A stretch of DNA of 64,000 nt from Variovorax paradoxus (GCF_030815975.1 NZ_JAUSXL010000002.1:1612001-1676000), one strand, 5' to 3'. Counted from the stretch's first letter, positions 8,139 to 17,297 are shown. Numbers and translations are program-made. The notes: generated from the letters alone by a model not told the origin.

Positions 8139-8854
8139 GGGTTGCTGGCAACAGGCGGAACCGCCAGGGCGGCGGCCTTGATGGCGGCGCGCTCGTCGGT
8201 GGTTTGCGCCACTTTATCGCGAACATAGAGCGGCCAGGCATGCGCCGCATCCACCGTGCGCCCCGCGGCCAGCAGCGCGGGCGCCAGCCGGAGCATGGCG
8301 GTGGCCGTCGGCAGCACTTCGTGGCGCGCCGTGGCCGATGCCAGGCGCGGGCCGTAAGCGGCAAAGGCATTGCCGGCCAGCGACCAGCCGGCGGGCACTT
8401 CCAGCGCTTCGGGCGCGAGCAGCAGCGGCTCGTCGCCGGTGCCGCCCAGCGCGCCGCCGGCATCGAAGTCGTAGCGCGCGGCATAGAGCTGGTCCATGCG
8501 CGCGTCGAGCACCGCCACCACCTGGCGTGCGCCGAAGGCGTGGCGCGCCTCCTCGGCCACGGCCAGCAGCGTGTCGACCGGCAGCAGCGGCACGCCGGCG
8601 CCGAAAGCCAGGCCCTGCGCCACCGAGCAGGCGGTGCGCAGGCCCGTGAAGGAACCCGGCCCGCGGCCGAAGGCGATGGCGTCGAGCGCGGCCAGTGCGA
8701 GCCCGGCCTCGGCCAGCAGTTGCAGGATGAGCGGGATCAGCGTGCTCGACGCCTGCGCGCCGCCGGCCCCGCTGTGCGTGAACAGGCGCTCGCCGTGGCG
8801 CACCGCCACCGACAGGTGCTCGGTGCTGGTGTCGAAAGCCAGGAGCTTAGCCAT
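8135..8854 (-). CDS. tsaB: tRNA threonylcarbamoyladenosine biosynthesis protein TsaB
   Basis: Protein of 239 residues of the ASKHA fold. It begins LLAFDTSTEHLSVAV and has FGRGPGSFTGLR, both hallmarks of TsaB (YeaZ). It is the scaffold partner of TsaD in t6A37 modification of tRNA; TsaC for the same pathway lies at 45035. The start is the ATG at 8854, which overlaps the preceding EamA gene's TAA by 8 bp; an earlier in-frame start at 8908 would add arginine-rich antisense-like residues. Confidence 0.95.
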   Translation of the reverse strand: MAKLLAFDTSTEHLSVAVRHGERLFTHSGAGGAQASSTLIPLILQLLAEAGLALAALDAIAFGRGPGSFTGLRTACSVAQGLAFGAGVPLLPVDTLLAVAEEARHAFGARQVVAVLDARMDQLYAARYDFDAGGALGGTGDEPLLLAPEALEVPAGWSLAGNAFAAYGPRLASATARHEVLPTATAMLRLAPALLAAGRTVDAAHAWPLYVRDKVAQTTDERAAIKAAALAVPPVASNP

Positions 8855-9854
8855 CGCGGCGCCCCGTGGCGGTGGCCGGCATCGCGGGCCGCGCAGCCGC
8901 GCGCCCACCGGCCGATGTTTTCTGTACGCCGAACAGGATGCCGGCAGTCACCAGCAGCAGGCCGGCCGACAGGCTCCAGTGCAGCGGCTCGCCGAGCCAG
9001 ATCACCGCGCCGAAGGCCGAGAGGCCGGGCACGAGCGCCGTGATCATGGTGCTGCGCACCGGCCCGAAGTACTGGATCATCTTTGTGAAGGTAATACCCG
9101 AGACGACGACCGAGCCGACGCCCTGGAACAGCATCTGGAACGCCACCTCGCCCCACGGCGCGGAGCCGATGCGGCTCACGACCGCGCCGCCCGCCACCAG
9201 CAGGCTGTAGACCGGCACGTAGGCCAGCAGCGCGAACACGGTGATGGCGATGGTCGCGCGCACGGCGTCGAGCCCGTGGCGGCGCGCCACCACGCTGTAG
9301 CAGGCCCAGCAGAAGGCCGCGGCCATGAAGAGCAGGTCGCCCTTCCAGACCTCGCCGCCCTCGAAGGCATGCAGCAGGCTGCGCCCGCCGACCACCAGAT
9401 CGCCGGCCACGATCAGCACGAGGCCGAAGGCGCGGCCCGGCGTGATGCGGTCGCGCAGCACCAGGGCGGCCAGCAGCGTGGTCCACAGCGGCAGACTGCC
9501 GGGCATCAGCACCGCGGCGTGGCCCGCGGGCGCGAAGAAGAAGCCGCTGTAGGCCAGCAGGGCATAGGCCACGCCGCCGAAGATCCCGGCGCTGGCCGTG
9601 ACCCGCAGCGACAGCGGCGACAGGCCGAACAGCGACGACGCGGTGCCGTCCTTCTGCCGCCGGCCCTTCATGACCATCCAGACGCCCCAGGGCACCAGCA
9701 CCAGGCTGGCACCGCCAATGCGCGCCAGCGCCAGGTCGAACGGGGTGAGCGAGCGCGCGGCCGAGGCCCGGGCGATCACGATGAAGGCGGTCCAGACCAG
9801 CACGGTAACCACGGCCGCACCGATGCCGAGCGTGCGGGGCGAGAAACGGGGCAT
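8847..9854 (-). CDS. EamA/DMT family transporter
   Basis: Inner-membrane protein of 335 residues with ten predicted helices in two EamA repeats (residues ~12-150 and ~165-305), each with the Pro-rich end typical of drug/metabolite transporters (ALVPGLSAFGAVIWLGE). Substrate is unknown. The ATG at 9854 is preferred over 9863 since the GAGGA ribosome site is 9 nt upstream of it and touches the other. It heads the operon with tsaB, rimI and the glycosylase. Confidence 0.85.
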   Translation of the reverse strand: MPRFSPRTLGIGAAVVTVLVWTAFIVIARASAARSLTPFDLALARIGGASLVLVPWGVWMVMKGRRQKDGTASSLFGLSPLSLRVTASAGIFGGVAYALLAYSGFFFAPAGHAAVLMPGSLPLWTTLLAALVLRDRITPGRAFGLVLIVAGDLVVGGRSLLHAFEGGEVWKGDLLFMAAAFCWACYSVVARRHGLDAVRATIAITVFALLAYVPVYSLLVAGGAVVSRIGSAPWGEVAFQMLFQGVGSVVVSGITFTKMIQYFGPVRSTMITALVPGLSAFGAVIWLGEPLHWSLSAGLLLVTAGILFGVQKTSAGGRAAARPAMPATATGRRDG

Positions 9855-9930
9855 GGCGGGCATTCCTCGATTATCCAGGGCAGGCCGCGGCCGCGCCGGC
9901 CTGGGGCGAATCGCCGGGCGCATGCGGGCG

Positions 9931-10695
9931 TCAGCCGCCGTCGCTGCGCAGGATGGCAAGCCCGGCCTTGCGCAGCGGCGCCAATGCGGCGGCGGGCGCT
10001 TCCGGCGACACCAAGAGGCTGGTGGCGGCCGAGACGGGGTGGATGACCCAGGCCGAAGCCGCGCCGATCTTTTCCGACGAGGCCAGCACCACCGTCTCGG
10101 CCGCGGCCGCCATGAGCGCACGCTTGATCGCGGCCTCCTCGACGTCGCCGGTGGTCAGCCCGGCCTCGGCATGCACGCCGGTCACGCCCAGGAAGCAGGT
10201 GTCGGCGTGGACGCGCGAAATGGCGTCCACGGCCGCGGCGCCCACCGCCACCATCGAATGCCTGAAGAGGCGCCCGCCGATCAGCACCACCTCGATGCCG
10301 GCATGGCCCGCCAGCTCGACCGCTACCGGCGGGCTGTGCGTCACCACGGTGGCGCGCAGGCTGGCCGGCAGGTGCCGCGCCATCTGCACGGCCGTGGTGC
10401 CGCCGTCGATGAACACCACCTGCCCGGCCCGCACCAGCCGCGCCGCGGCGCGGCCGATGGCCACTTTTTCCGCGGTCGCGAGCTGCAGGCGGCCCGCGAA
10501 GTCGGCTTCGGCCGGGGCGACCGGCAGCGCGCCGCCGTGCACGCGCTGCAGCAGCCCCTCGGCGGCCAGTTCGCGCAGGTCGCGCCGGATGGTGTCTTCC
10601 GACAACGCCAGCTCCTCGCTGAGCGACTTGGCAACGACGTTGCCGTCGCGCTGCAGGACCGAGAGGATGTGTTGCTTGCGCTGGCGGGTGAGCAT
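9931..10695 (-). CDS. DeoR/GlpR family transcriptional regulator
   Basis: Protein of 254 residues. N-terminal winged helix (LTRQRKQHILSVLQRDG ... LSEDTIRRDLRELAAEGLL) with the family's TIRRDL recognition helix, then a DeoR sensor domain of sugar-isomerase fold (FIDGGTTAVQMARHLP; GVTGVHAEAGLTTGD). Such proteins usually sense phosphorylated sugars and repress a nearby operon. It is divergent from the NUDIX gene, with two TGCACGAATTT direct repeats between them. The ATG at 10695 opens the DNA-binding domain; longer upstream frames run into the NUDIX gene. Confidence 0.9.
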   Translation of the reverse strand: MLTRQRKQHILSVLQRDGNVVAKSLSEELALSEDTIRRDLRELAAEGLLQRVHGGALPVAPAEADFAGRLQLATAEKVAIGRAAARLVRAGQVVFIDGGTTAVQMARHLPASLRATVVTHSPPVAVELAGHAGIEVVLIGGRLFRHSMVAVGAAAVDAISRVHADTCFLGVTGVHAEAGLTTGDVEEAAIKRALMAAAAETVVLASSEKIGAASAWVIHPVSAATSLLVSPEAPAAALAPLRKAGLAILRSDGG

Positions 10696-10725
10696 CGGGC
10701 GATGGTAGCGGGCAGGACTGCCGAT

Positions 10726-10756
10726 TGCACGAATTTTCTTGTTTCTGCACGAATTT
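10726..10756. promoter_or_regulatory. Direct-repeat operator between DeoR regulator and NUDIX gene
   Basis: Two identical 11-mers, TGCACGAATTT, start at 10726 and 10746 (20 bp apart, about two helical turns) in the 79-bp divergent intergenic region. The placement over both promoters suggests the DeoR protein binds here, repressing itself and the NUDIX gene. Identity and spacing are seen; the binding is inferred. Confidence 0.6.
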
Positions 10757-10774
10757 GCGCCTAAGCTGCGCGCC

Positions 10775-11365
10775 ATGACGACCCTCCACGACCGCGTCCG
10801 GGTGCACGAAGTCACCCTGCTTTCCGACAACTGGTACACGCTCAAGACCACCGCCTTCGACTGGCGGCGCAACGACGGCCAGTGGCAGCGCATGCACCGC
10901 GAGACCTACGACCGCGGCAACGGCGCCACGCTGCTCCCATACAACCTCGCGCAGCGTACGGTGCTGCTGACGCGGCAGTTCCGCTATCCGGCCCTCGTCA
11001 ACGGCCATGACGACCTGCTGATCGAGGCGGCGGCCGGCTTGCTGGACAACGCAGCGCCTGAGGATCGCATCCGCGCCGAGGTGGAAGAAGAACTCGGCTA
11101 TCGCCTGGGCGCGGTGCAGAAGGTGCTCGAAGCCTTCATGAGCCCGGGCTCGGTGACCGAGAAGCTGCACTTCTTCATCGCCGAATACGAGCCTTCGATG
11201 CGCATCGGCGACGGCGGCGGCTTGGCCGAGGAGGGCGAGGACATCGAGGTGCTCGAACTCGGCATCGACGAGGCGCTGGCCATGGTGGCGGACGGGCGCA
11301 TCGCCGACGCCAAGACGGTGATGCTGCTGTATCACGCGCAACTGCATGTTTTTCCGCCGAGATAA
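10775..11365 (+). CDS. NUDIX hydrolase (GDP-mannose pyrophosphatase NudK-like)
   Basis: Protein of 196 residues resembling NudK: N-terminal swapped-domain region with YDRGNGATLLPYN, LTRQFRYPA, and a NUDIX box GLLDNAAPEDRIRAEV followed by EEELGY. The catalytic E-x-x-E-E core is kept, but the Arg that normally precedes the first catalytic Glu is Ala. The probable reaction is cleavage of a nucleotide sugar such as GDP-mannose to a sugar phosphate and nucleotide monophosphate. The start at 10775 is the first ATG after the operator. It is followed 8 bp later by dacB. Confidence 0.82.
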   Translation: MTTLHDRVRVHEVTLLSDNWYTLKTTAFDWRRNDGQWQRMHRETYDRGNGATLLPYNLAQRTVLLTRQFRYPALVNGHDDLLIEAAAGLLDNAAPEDRIRAEVEEELGYRLGAVQKVLEAFMSPGSVTEKLHFFIAEYEPSMRIGDGGGLAEEGEDIEVLELGIDEALAMVADGRIADAKTVMLLYHAQLHVFPPR

Positions 11366-11373
11366 TCGGCACG

Positions 11374-12807
11374 ATGCGTCTTCTTCGTCGTCTCTCCTTC
11401 CTGCGCACCGCCTGCGCGCTCTCCTTCACCGCCCTGGCCGTTCCGGGCGCCCTTGCACAGCAGGCCTTTCCAGGCGAAGTGGAGGCCGCCCTCGCGCGCG
11501 CCAAGGTGCCGCGCGACGCGGTGACGATGCTGGTGGCCGATGCCGACGGCCTGCGCCCGCCGCGCCTGGCCTGGCGCACGCAGGTGCCGGTGAACCCGGC
11601 GTCGATCATGAAGCTGGTCACCACCTACGCCGCGCTCGACCTGCTCGGTCCGGCCTTCAGCTGGAGCACACCGGTCTATGCCGACGGCACGGTGAGCAAC
11701 GGCGTGCTCAACGGCAACCTCTACATCAAGGGCCAAGGCGATCCCAAGCTGGTGCTGGAGCGCGCCTGGCTGCTGCTGCGGCGCGTGCAGGGCCTGGGCA
11801 TCACCACCGTGAGCGGCGACATCGTGCTCGACCGCAGCGCCTTCGACAACACGATCGAGAACGACCCGGCCGCCTTCGACGGCGAACCGCTGCGGCCCTA
11901 CAACGCCTCACCCGACGCGCTGCTGGTCAACTTCAAGTCGGTCAACATGATCTTCACGCCCGAGCGCGGCGGCCAGCAGGCGCGCGTGAGCTACGAGCCG
12001 CCGCTCGCCAGCGTGTCGATGCAGCCCACGGTGGCGCTCGCGCCCGGCGAATGCGGCGACTGGCGCGCGGCGCTCAAGCCCGACTTCAGCGACCCGAACC
12101 GCATCCGCTTCCTGGGCGCCCTGCCGGCCGCCTGCGGCGAGAAGAGCTGGGCCGTGGCCTATGCCGATCCGCGCACCTACGGCCTGCGCGCCATCGGCGG
12201 CATGTGGGCCGAGATGGGCGGCCGCGTCGGCGGCCAGATGCGCGACGGCCGGGTGCCGGCGGGGCTCAAGCCGGTGTTCGAGTTCGGCTCGCCGCCGCTT
12301 TCGGAAGTGGTGCGCGACATCAACAAGTACAGCAACAACGTGATGGCGCAGCAGGTTTTCCTCACGCTCGGGCTCGCGCAGAAGAACCGCGGCAGCTTCG
12401 AGGCCTCGCGCAGCGCGCTGGGCCAGTGGTGGCGCGAGCGCATCGGCACCGGCGAGGCGCCGCCGGTCTTCGACAACGGCTCGGGCCTCTCGCGCGACGA
12501 ACGCATCAGCGCCGCAGCGCTCGGCAAGATGCTGCAGGTGGCCTGGCGCTCGCCGCTGATGCCGGAGCTGGTGTCGTCGCTGCCCGCCATGGGGGTGGAC
12601 GGCACGCTCAGGAAGCGTGCGCTGCGCTCGGGCGGCGCGGCCCACCTGAAGACCGGGTCGCTGCGCGATGCGGCCGGCGTGGCCGGCTATGTGCACGGCG
12701 CGAGCGGCCGGCGCTACGTGGTGGTGGCCATTGCCAACGGCGAGAACGCAGGCGCCGCGCGCGCCGCGTTCGACGCGCTGGTGGACTGGGCTTCGCAGGA
12801 CAACTAG
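11374..12807 (+). CDS. dacB: D-alanyl-D-alanine carboxypeptidase/endopeptidase (PBP4)
   Basis: Periplasmic class-C penicillin-binding protein of 477 residues (usual length ~470-500). Signal peptide to about residue 29 (ending ALAQ). Active-site motifs: SIMK (Ser77-Lys80), SNN in INKYSNNVMAQ, and KTG at 426. It trims and cleaves cross-links in peptidoglycan. It lies 8 bp after the NUDIX gene, so the two may share a transcript. Confidence 0.95.
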   Translation: MRLLRRLSFLRTACALSFTALAVPGALAQQAFPGEVEAALARAKVPRDAVTMLVADADGLRPPRLAWRTQVPVNPASIMKLVTTYAALDLLGPAFSWSTPVYADGTVSNGVLNGNLYIKGQGDPKLVLERAWLLLRRVQGLGITTVSGDIVLDRSAFDNTIENDPAAFDGEPLRPYNASPDALLVNFKSVNMIFTPERGGQQARVSYEPPLASVSMQPTVALAPGECGDWRAALKPDFSDPNRIRFLGALPAACGEKSWAVAYADPRTYGLRAIGGMWAEMGGRVGGQMRDGRVPAGLKPVFEFGSPPLSEVVRDINKYSNNVMAQQVFLTLGLAQKNRGSFEASRSALGQWWRERIGTGEAPPVFDNGSGLSRDERISAAALGKMLQVAWRSPLMPELVSSLPAMGVDGTLRKRALRSGGAAHLKTGSLRDAAGVAGYVHGASGRRYVVVAIANGENAGAARAAFDALVDWASQDN

Positions 12808-12855
12808 CAACGGCGACCAGCCATCGAAAGCTGCGGGCGGCCGGCCTCCTGGCCT

Positions 12856-12874
12856 CATGTCGATCCGCGACATG
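12856..12874. promoter_or_regulatory. Palindrome CATGTCG-N5-CGACATG upstream of betaine-binding-protein gene
   Basis: A perfect 7-bp inverted repeat with a 5-nt spacer, ~95 bp upstream of the substrate-binding-protein start. Its core TGTCGATCCGCGACA matches 12 of 15 positions with TGTCGATTCCTGACA at 23064-23078 in the gbcA promoter region, so one regulator may control both. The 160-bp gap otherwise contains two tandem TTAACCGCC units near 12933 and no gene. Confidence 0.5.
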
Positions 12875-12967
12875 TCGGCGTCGCATCGAGCGAACCCGCG
12901 GCGCGGGGCACAACTACAGTCGAACCGGCATCTTTAACCGCCTTAACCGCCCGTTCGGAGCCCACTT

Positions 12968-13855
12968 ATGACCCGCGATCTGTCGAGCCTGAATCGCCGC
13001 CGTTTCATCACCGGCACCACCACTCTGGCGCTGGCCAGCACACCCCTGGCCGTACTGGCCCAGGCCAAGCCGATCCGCATCGGCTGGACCGCATGGTCGG
13101 ACGCCGAGGTGGTGACCCAGCTGGCCAAGCTGATCCTCGAGCAGCGCCTGGCGCAAAAGGTCGAACTGGTCATGACCGACGTCGCGCTGCAGTACGCCGC
13201 GCTGCAGCGCGGCCAGATCGACCTGATGCTCATGGCCTGGCTTCCCGGTACGCACAAGGCCTACTGGGAGAAGGTCAAGGACGACGTGGAGGACCTCGGC
13301 GTGCTCTACACCGACGCCCGGCTGGGCTGGGCCGTGCCCGACGAGATCCCCGTGTCCGTGCTGCGCTCCATCGAGGACCTGAAGAAGCCGGAGGTTCAGG
13401 AAAAGCTGAATGGCCGCATCCAGGGCATCGATGCCGGCGCCGGCCTGATGAAGCTGTCGGAGGCGGCGATCAAGACCTATGGCCTGGACTACAAGCTGCA
13501 GGCCGCCTCCGACGCCGCCATGGTCTCGACGCTGGACCGCGCGATCCAGCGCAAGCAGTGGATCGTCGTGACGACCTGGTCGCCGCATTGGATGTTCTCC
13601 CAGTACAAGCTGCGCTACCTCGAAGATCCCAAGCAGACGCTGGGCGGCACCGAAGAAATCCACGCGCTCGCGCGCAAGGGCTTTGGCGCGGCTTTCCCCA
13701 AGGCGGCTGCATTCGTGCGCAACATGAAGCTGCCGCTGGCCGACCTCGAGGCCGTGATGTTCAAGGCCCGCGAGAGCAGCGCCGCGAAGGAAGCGGCGGC
13801 CTACGTCTCGACGCACGGCGAGGTCGTGGAACGCTGGCTCGCCAACGCCGTCTGA
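12968..13855 (+). CDS. Glycine betaine/choline-binding periplasmic protein (OpuAC family)
   Basis: Protein of 295 residues with a twin-arginine-like leader (NRRRFITG, cleavage near LAQA), so possible Tat export. The mature part is an OpuAC/ProX-type quaternary-amine binding domain with tryptophans likely to form the aromatic cage (GWTAWSDAEVV, MAWLPGTHKAYW, TTWSPHW). It would feed the ABC ATPase/permease pair at 25731-27630, which has no binding protein of its own beside it. It stands alone on the plus strand, just before the convergent gbdR-like gene. Confidence 0.85.
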   Translation: MTRDLSSLNRRRFITGTTTLALASTPLAVLAQAKPIRIGWTAWSDAEVVTQLAKLILEQRLAQKVELVMTDVALQYAALQRGQIDLMLMAWLPGTHKAYWEKVKDDVEDLGVLYTDARLGWAVPDEIPVSVLRSIEDLKKPEVQEKLNGRIQGIDAGAGLMKLSEAAIKTYGLDYKLQAASDAAMVSTLDRAIQRKQWIVVTTWSPHWMFSQYKLRYLEDPKQTLGGTEEIHALARKGFGAAFPKAAAFVRNMKLPLADLEAVMFKARESSAAKEAAAYVSTHGEVVERWLANAV

Positions 13856-13898
13856 AGGTCCGCGCAGCCGGATCAGCCGGCAGCAGCGGCGCTCCTCA

Positions 13899-14975
13899 TC
13901 ACGAGAGGTGCATGGCCGCGCCGCCGCCGGCAGCCTGCTCGGCGGCCAGCATGCCCGCGACGGTGCCCGCATCCGGCGCCGCGCCCAGGTGCACCAAACC
14001 CTGGCCGCCTCCTTGGCGCCTGTGATCGCTGGGCGAATGCCCGAACTGGGCCCTGTAGGCCTTGCAGAAATGCGATGCGGTCTGAAAGCCGCAGGCGACG
14101 GTGATCTGCATGATCGGCGCGCTGGTGTGCGCCAGCAGCTCGCGGGCGCGGCGCAGGCGCAGCGCCAGGTAGTGCTGCGCGGGCGTCACGTCGTGGTAGC
14201 GATGGAACAGTCGCTCCAGCTGGCGCAGCGAAACGCCGGTCGCATCTGCGATCTCCGACAACGCCAGCGGTTCCTCGATGTTCGCGGCCATGAACTGCGT
14301 GGCCTCGACCACGTGCTCGTAGCCAGGCCCGACGAACTCGGGCTGCGGCAGCTTCTGCTGGTCGGTCTGGTCACGTACGCGATCGATGATGAACTGCTCG
14401 GAAATCGCCATCGCCAGCTTGCTGCCATGATGGCCGCGCACCAGGTGGAGCATCAGGTGCAGCGGCGCGATGCCGCCGGAAGCCGTGACGCGGTCGCGAT
14501 CGACGACGAAGACCTCGAGCGCGAAATGCACCTTGGGACAGGCTTCGCGCAGCGCCGACAGGTTCTCCCAGTGCACGGCACAGCGGTAGCCGTTCATGAC
14601 GCCGGCCTCCGCCAGCGCGTGCGTGCCGGTGCACAGCCCGCCCAGCTTCTGGCCCCGGGCCGCACGGCGGCGAAGGTCCTGCACCACGGCATCGCTGATC
14701 GCCTTCTGCACTTCCACACCGCCGCAGACGAAGACCACGTCGCACCCGTCCAGGTCGGCGAGGCAGCCCGGGTTCGCAAACCTGAGGCCGTTGCTCGCGC
14801 GGATGCCCTCGCCGTCGACCGTGGCGATGCTCCAGGCATACAGCCGCTGCCCGCTCAGCAGATTGGCCATGCGCAGCACTTCCAGCGCATTGGCAAAGGC
14901 AATCATCGAGTAGCTGTCGAGCAGCAGGAATCCGAAGTGGCGGACCGTCGAATCGGAACAGGAAGTTGCAGTCAT
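13899..14975 (-). CDS. gbdR: GlxA/AraC-family regulator, GbdR-like
   Basis: Protein of 358 residues. N-terminal DJ-1/PfpI-like amidotransferase-type domain (FLLLDSYSMIAFANALEVLRMANLLSG; GGLCTGTHALAEAGVMNGY) and two C-terminal AraC helix-turn-helix motifs (LSEIADATGVSLRQLERLF and ITVACGFQTASHFCKAYRAQFG). It resembles GbdR, the activator of glycine betaine and dimethylglycine catabolism in Pseudomonas. Its position at the end of the dimethylglycine operon supports that role. The C-terminal ~35 residues (Gly/Ala/Gln-rich) are an unusual extension. Function as GbdR is inferred; the related regulator at 42199 could share it. Confidence 0.75.
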   Translation of the reverse strand: MTATSCSDSTVRHFGFLLLDSYSMIAFANALEVLRMANLLSGQRLYAWSIATVDGEGIRASNGLRFANPGCLADLDGCDVVFVCGGVEVQKAISDAVVQDLRRRAARGQKLGGLCTGTHALAEAGVMNGYRCAVHWENLSALREACPKVHFALEVFVVDRDRVTASGGIAPLHLMLHLVRGHHGSKLAMAISEQFIIDRVRDQTDQQKLPQPEFVGPGYEHVVEATQFMAANIEEPLALSEIADATGVSLRQLERLFHRYHDVTPAQHYLALRLRRARELLAHTSAPIMQITVACGFQTASHFCKAYRAQFGHSPSDHRRQGGGQGLVHLGAAPDAGTVAGMLAAEQAAGGGAAMHLS

Positions 14976-15342
14976 CGTGGTGGGGCGTTTTTTTGATCGG
15001 CCGACCGCTCTACGCTCTCGCTAACTCGCGCCGTGATCTGCAGGGCCTATGGGCGGCGCACGCTATACAAGCTCATCGCGACTTCGGTTTTGATTCTCAT
15101 CAAGGCAGGCGCTACCAGCACCGGGACTTACGCTTAGGGAATCTGTGCACAAGGTGTCCAATCCGGCGAGCACGGGAGGCGCCGGGCGCCCCATCGTCGT
15201 GCCGTCGCACGCTCGCCTGTTCCACTTATGCAAGCGCCGCGCCAGGACGTTGCCGAAGCTTCTGCGGCCGATGTCCAATCCATGAGCGGTGCGCTCGAGG
15301 CATCGCGAGATCCGAGCCGGCCACGCCCGCTCGCGAGGCCCG
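14976..15342 (-). promoter_or_regulatory. Non-coding gap upstream of gbdR-like gene
   Basis: No convincing gene in these 367 bp. They hold a small palindrome TTGAT-TCTC-ATCAA at 15090-15103, about 115 bp upstream of the regulator start, and a direct repeat TGTCCAATCC at 15155 and 15272. A TTGTATAG sequence on the minus strand near 15070 could be a -10 element. So the regulator probably has its own promoter and is not simply read through from the ETF genes. Confidence 0.45.
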
Positions 15343-16176
15343 CTAGGCAGGAGGACGAACGAGCGCCAGCCTGCGCAGGTGGTCCAGCAGCAATTGCGCC
15401 TTGTCCATGGCGGAGCCGTCGCGGACCACGGTACCGCCCTGGCCGGCCGATTCGGCCGCCCCCGTCGCACGTGCCATGCGCGCAGCGCCGCTTTCCGTGG
15501 ATACCGGCGCCAGCGCTCGCCGCTGCTTGCGTGCCGGCTCGAAGCGCCAGTCGGCGGCAGCCTTCGACCGCGAGGACGCGGGCGCGGCCGTGAGCGGCTC
15601 CACGATGCGGCCCGCCTGTGCGGCCACCCAGGAATGCCGCTGCAGCAGATCCTCGCGCTGCGCCAGGCGCGGGCTGGTCACGAGCACCGCCGGCACCCCC
15701 GGCTCCAGGTGCCAGGAGCGGCGCGCGCCGCGGGGCAGCGCCTGCACGACACGCCAGCCCCCGTCCGCTTCGCGCAGCAGGTCGATCACCTCGTGGATCA
15801 CCGGCCGCTGCAGATGCTGCGCCAGCGCATAGGGCAGCAGCCCGCTGCCGGGCCCGGATTCGGCACGCGGCCCGGTGATGGCCAGTGCCCCATCCCGGCA
15901 GGCGCTTTCGAGCGTGGACGCGACCTCGTCCAGCGTGGCATCGCCATGGACCGGCAGCCGCGTGAGCTGGCTCACGCCCTGGGCCAGGTACTCCCGTGCG
16001 ACGCCGGCCGGCATATCGCCCGCCGTGCACAGCCGCGGCTCCCGGCCTTCGCCCAGCGCCTTCTGCGCCAGCGCGACGGCTGCGGCGTCGGCCCGACTGC
16101 GCGTGGCGCGGCCGCTGGTGGGATCGATCCGCACGCACACCAGGACCACGATCCCGGATCCTTCGATTGCACTCAT
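15343..16176 (-). CDS. Electron transfer flavoprotein beta subunit (dimethylglycine pathway)
   Basis: Protein of 277 residues with an ETF-beta fold: VLVCVRIDPTSGRAT, the nucleotide-binding segment ALAITGPRAESGPGSGLLPYALAQ region, and VLVTSPRLAQRE. It differs enough from housekeeping EtfB to suggest a dedicated partner. The C-terminal ~50 residues are a basic extension. With the EtfA-like protein it should carry electrons from dimethylglycine demethylase (DgcAB) to the quinone pool. The ATG at 16176 overlaps the EtfA stop by 4 bp. Confidence 0.8.
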   Translation of the reverse strand: MSAIEGSGIVVLVCVRIDPTSGRATRSRADAAAVALAQKALGEGREPRLCTAGDMPAGVAREYLAQGVSQLTRLPVHGDATLDEVASTLESACRDGALAITGPRAESGPGSGLLPYALAQHLQRPVIHEVIDLLREADGGWRVVQALPRGARRSWHLEPGVPAVLVTSPRLAQREDLLQRHSWVAAQAGRIVEPLTAAPASSRSKAAADWRFEPARKQRRALAPVSTESGAARMARATGAAESAGQGGTVVRDGSAMDKAQLLLDHLRRLALVRPPA

Positions 16177-17297
16177 TGCACCACCTCCGGCGACTGCTGC
16201 GCCGCGCGCACCAGCGTGAGCAGCGCGCGCATCAGGTCCTGCACATCCTCGGCCACGATGAATTCCGAGCGCTGCGCGATCGGCGCGGCGGGGTCGGTGT
16301 TGACAGCCATCACATGCCGGCATTCGCGTATGCCCTGCAGATGCTGGACCGCGCCGGAGATGCCCATGGCCAGGTAGCCGCGGGCCTGCACGGTGCGGCC
16401 GGTGGCTCCGATCTGCTGGCTGCGCGGGAAGCGCCCGTCGTCCACCGCCACGCGGGAGGCGCCCACGGCGGCGCCCAGCGCTTCCGCCAGCTGGCGGAAC
16501 AGCGCGACGTCGGTGACGCCGTTGCCGGCAGCCAGGATGAAGTCGGCCTCTTCCAGCGCGACCTGTTGCGCCGTGCCGGCAACGCAGCCCAGGTCCCGCA
16601 GGCCGGCAACCGGCCGCGCCGCGGGCGCTTCCAGCACCAGCTGCTCGCCCAGGCCGAGAAAAGGCAGCTCGGTGCGCGCAACCTGGCGCGCGACCAGCAG
16701 CAAGTCCAGGCCGGCGAGCTCCGCCGTCGCATCGCCGCTTGCCCGGTCCACGGTGCCGTGGTCGCGCACGCGGGCGCGGCCGTCGGCGATCTCGACCACG
16801 GACACAGCCGACGACAGGCTCTGCGCCACCGCCAGGCGGCGTCCCAGATCCGCGTCATCACCCCGGTCGGGCATGAGCACCAGCCGGGGCCGCAAGGCCC
16901 GCCAGCGCTGCGCCACGGCCTCGGCCAGCAGGTCGGCCGTGGTCGCAGGCGCGACCGGCAGGAGTTCGAGCCGGTCGATGCCGAGCGCGCGCGCATCGAG
17001 CTGCAGCGCCGCATCGGCGCAAGGAATGAGGACAACGACGGCCTCGTCGGCGCGCGCCAGCAGCGCTGCCGCGGCGATGGCCTCGCGGGCGTGCTCGTCG
17101 AGGCTGCCGCTGTCGGGATGGGTCACGACCAGCAGGCAGTCCGGGACCGCCTGCGCCAGGCGCGGACGGCGCACGGCGGCATGGCTGGCGGCGGACTGGC
17201 GCAGGTCTCGCTCGCCCTCGGTGCCCCCCAGGACGATGCGGCGCAGGCCCTGCGGCGTGATGAGCGCCGGACGGCGCGGATCGACACGCCGGATCAT
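16173..17297 (-). CDS. Electron transfer flavoprotein alpha subunit (dimethylglycine pathway)
   Basis: Protein of 374 residues. The C-terminal FAD domain is clear (GAAVGASRVAVDDGRFPRSQ; GISGAVQHLQGIRECRHVMAVNTDP). The usual SGGRG at the start of that domain reads AAGNG here. The N-terminal ~50 residues are an extra segment compared with classical EtfA. ATGA overlaps join it to dgcB upstream and the EtfB-like gene downstream, so all are one operon devoted to dimethylglycine oxidation. Confidence 0.88.
   Translation of the reverse strand: MIRRVDPRRPALITPQGLRRIVLGGTEGERDLRQSAASHAAVRRPRLAQAVPDCLLVVTHPDSGSLDEHAREAIAAAALLARADEAVVVLIPCADAALQLDARALGIDRLELLPVAPATTADLLAEAVAQRWRALRPRLVLMPDRGDDADLGRRLAVAQSLSSAVSVVEIADGRARVRDHGTVDRASGDATAELAGLDLLLVARQVARTELPFLGLGEQLVLEAPAARPVAGLRDLGCVAGTAQQVALEEADFILAAGNGVTDVALFRQLAEALGAAVGASRVAVDDGRFPRSQQIGATGRTVQARGYLAMGISGAVQHLQGIRECRHVMAVNTDPAAPIAQRSEFIVAEDVQDLMRALLTLVRAAQQSPEVVQ

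Noticed and set aside
15063..15470. Possible small gene in the gap between the ETF genes and gbdR
   Set aside because: The minus-strand frame overlaps the etfB end, has no family and poor composition; kept as non-coding.
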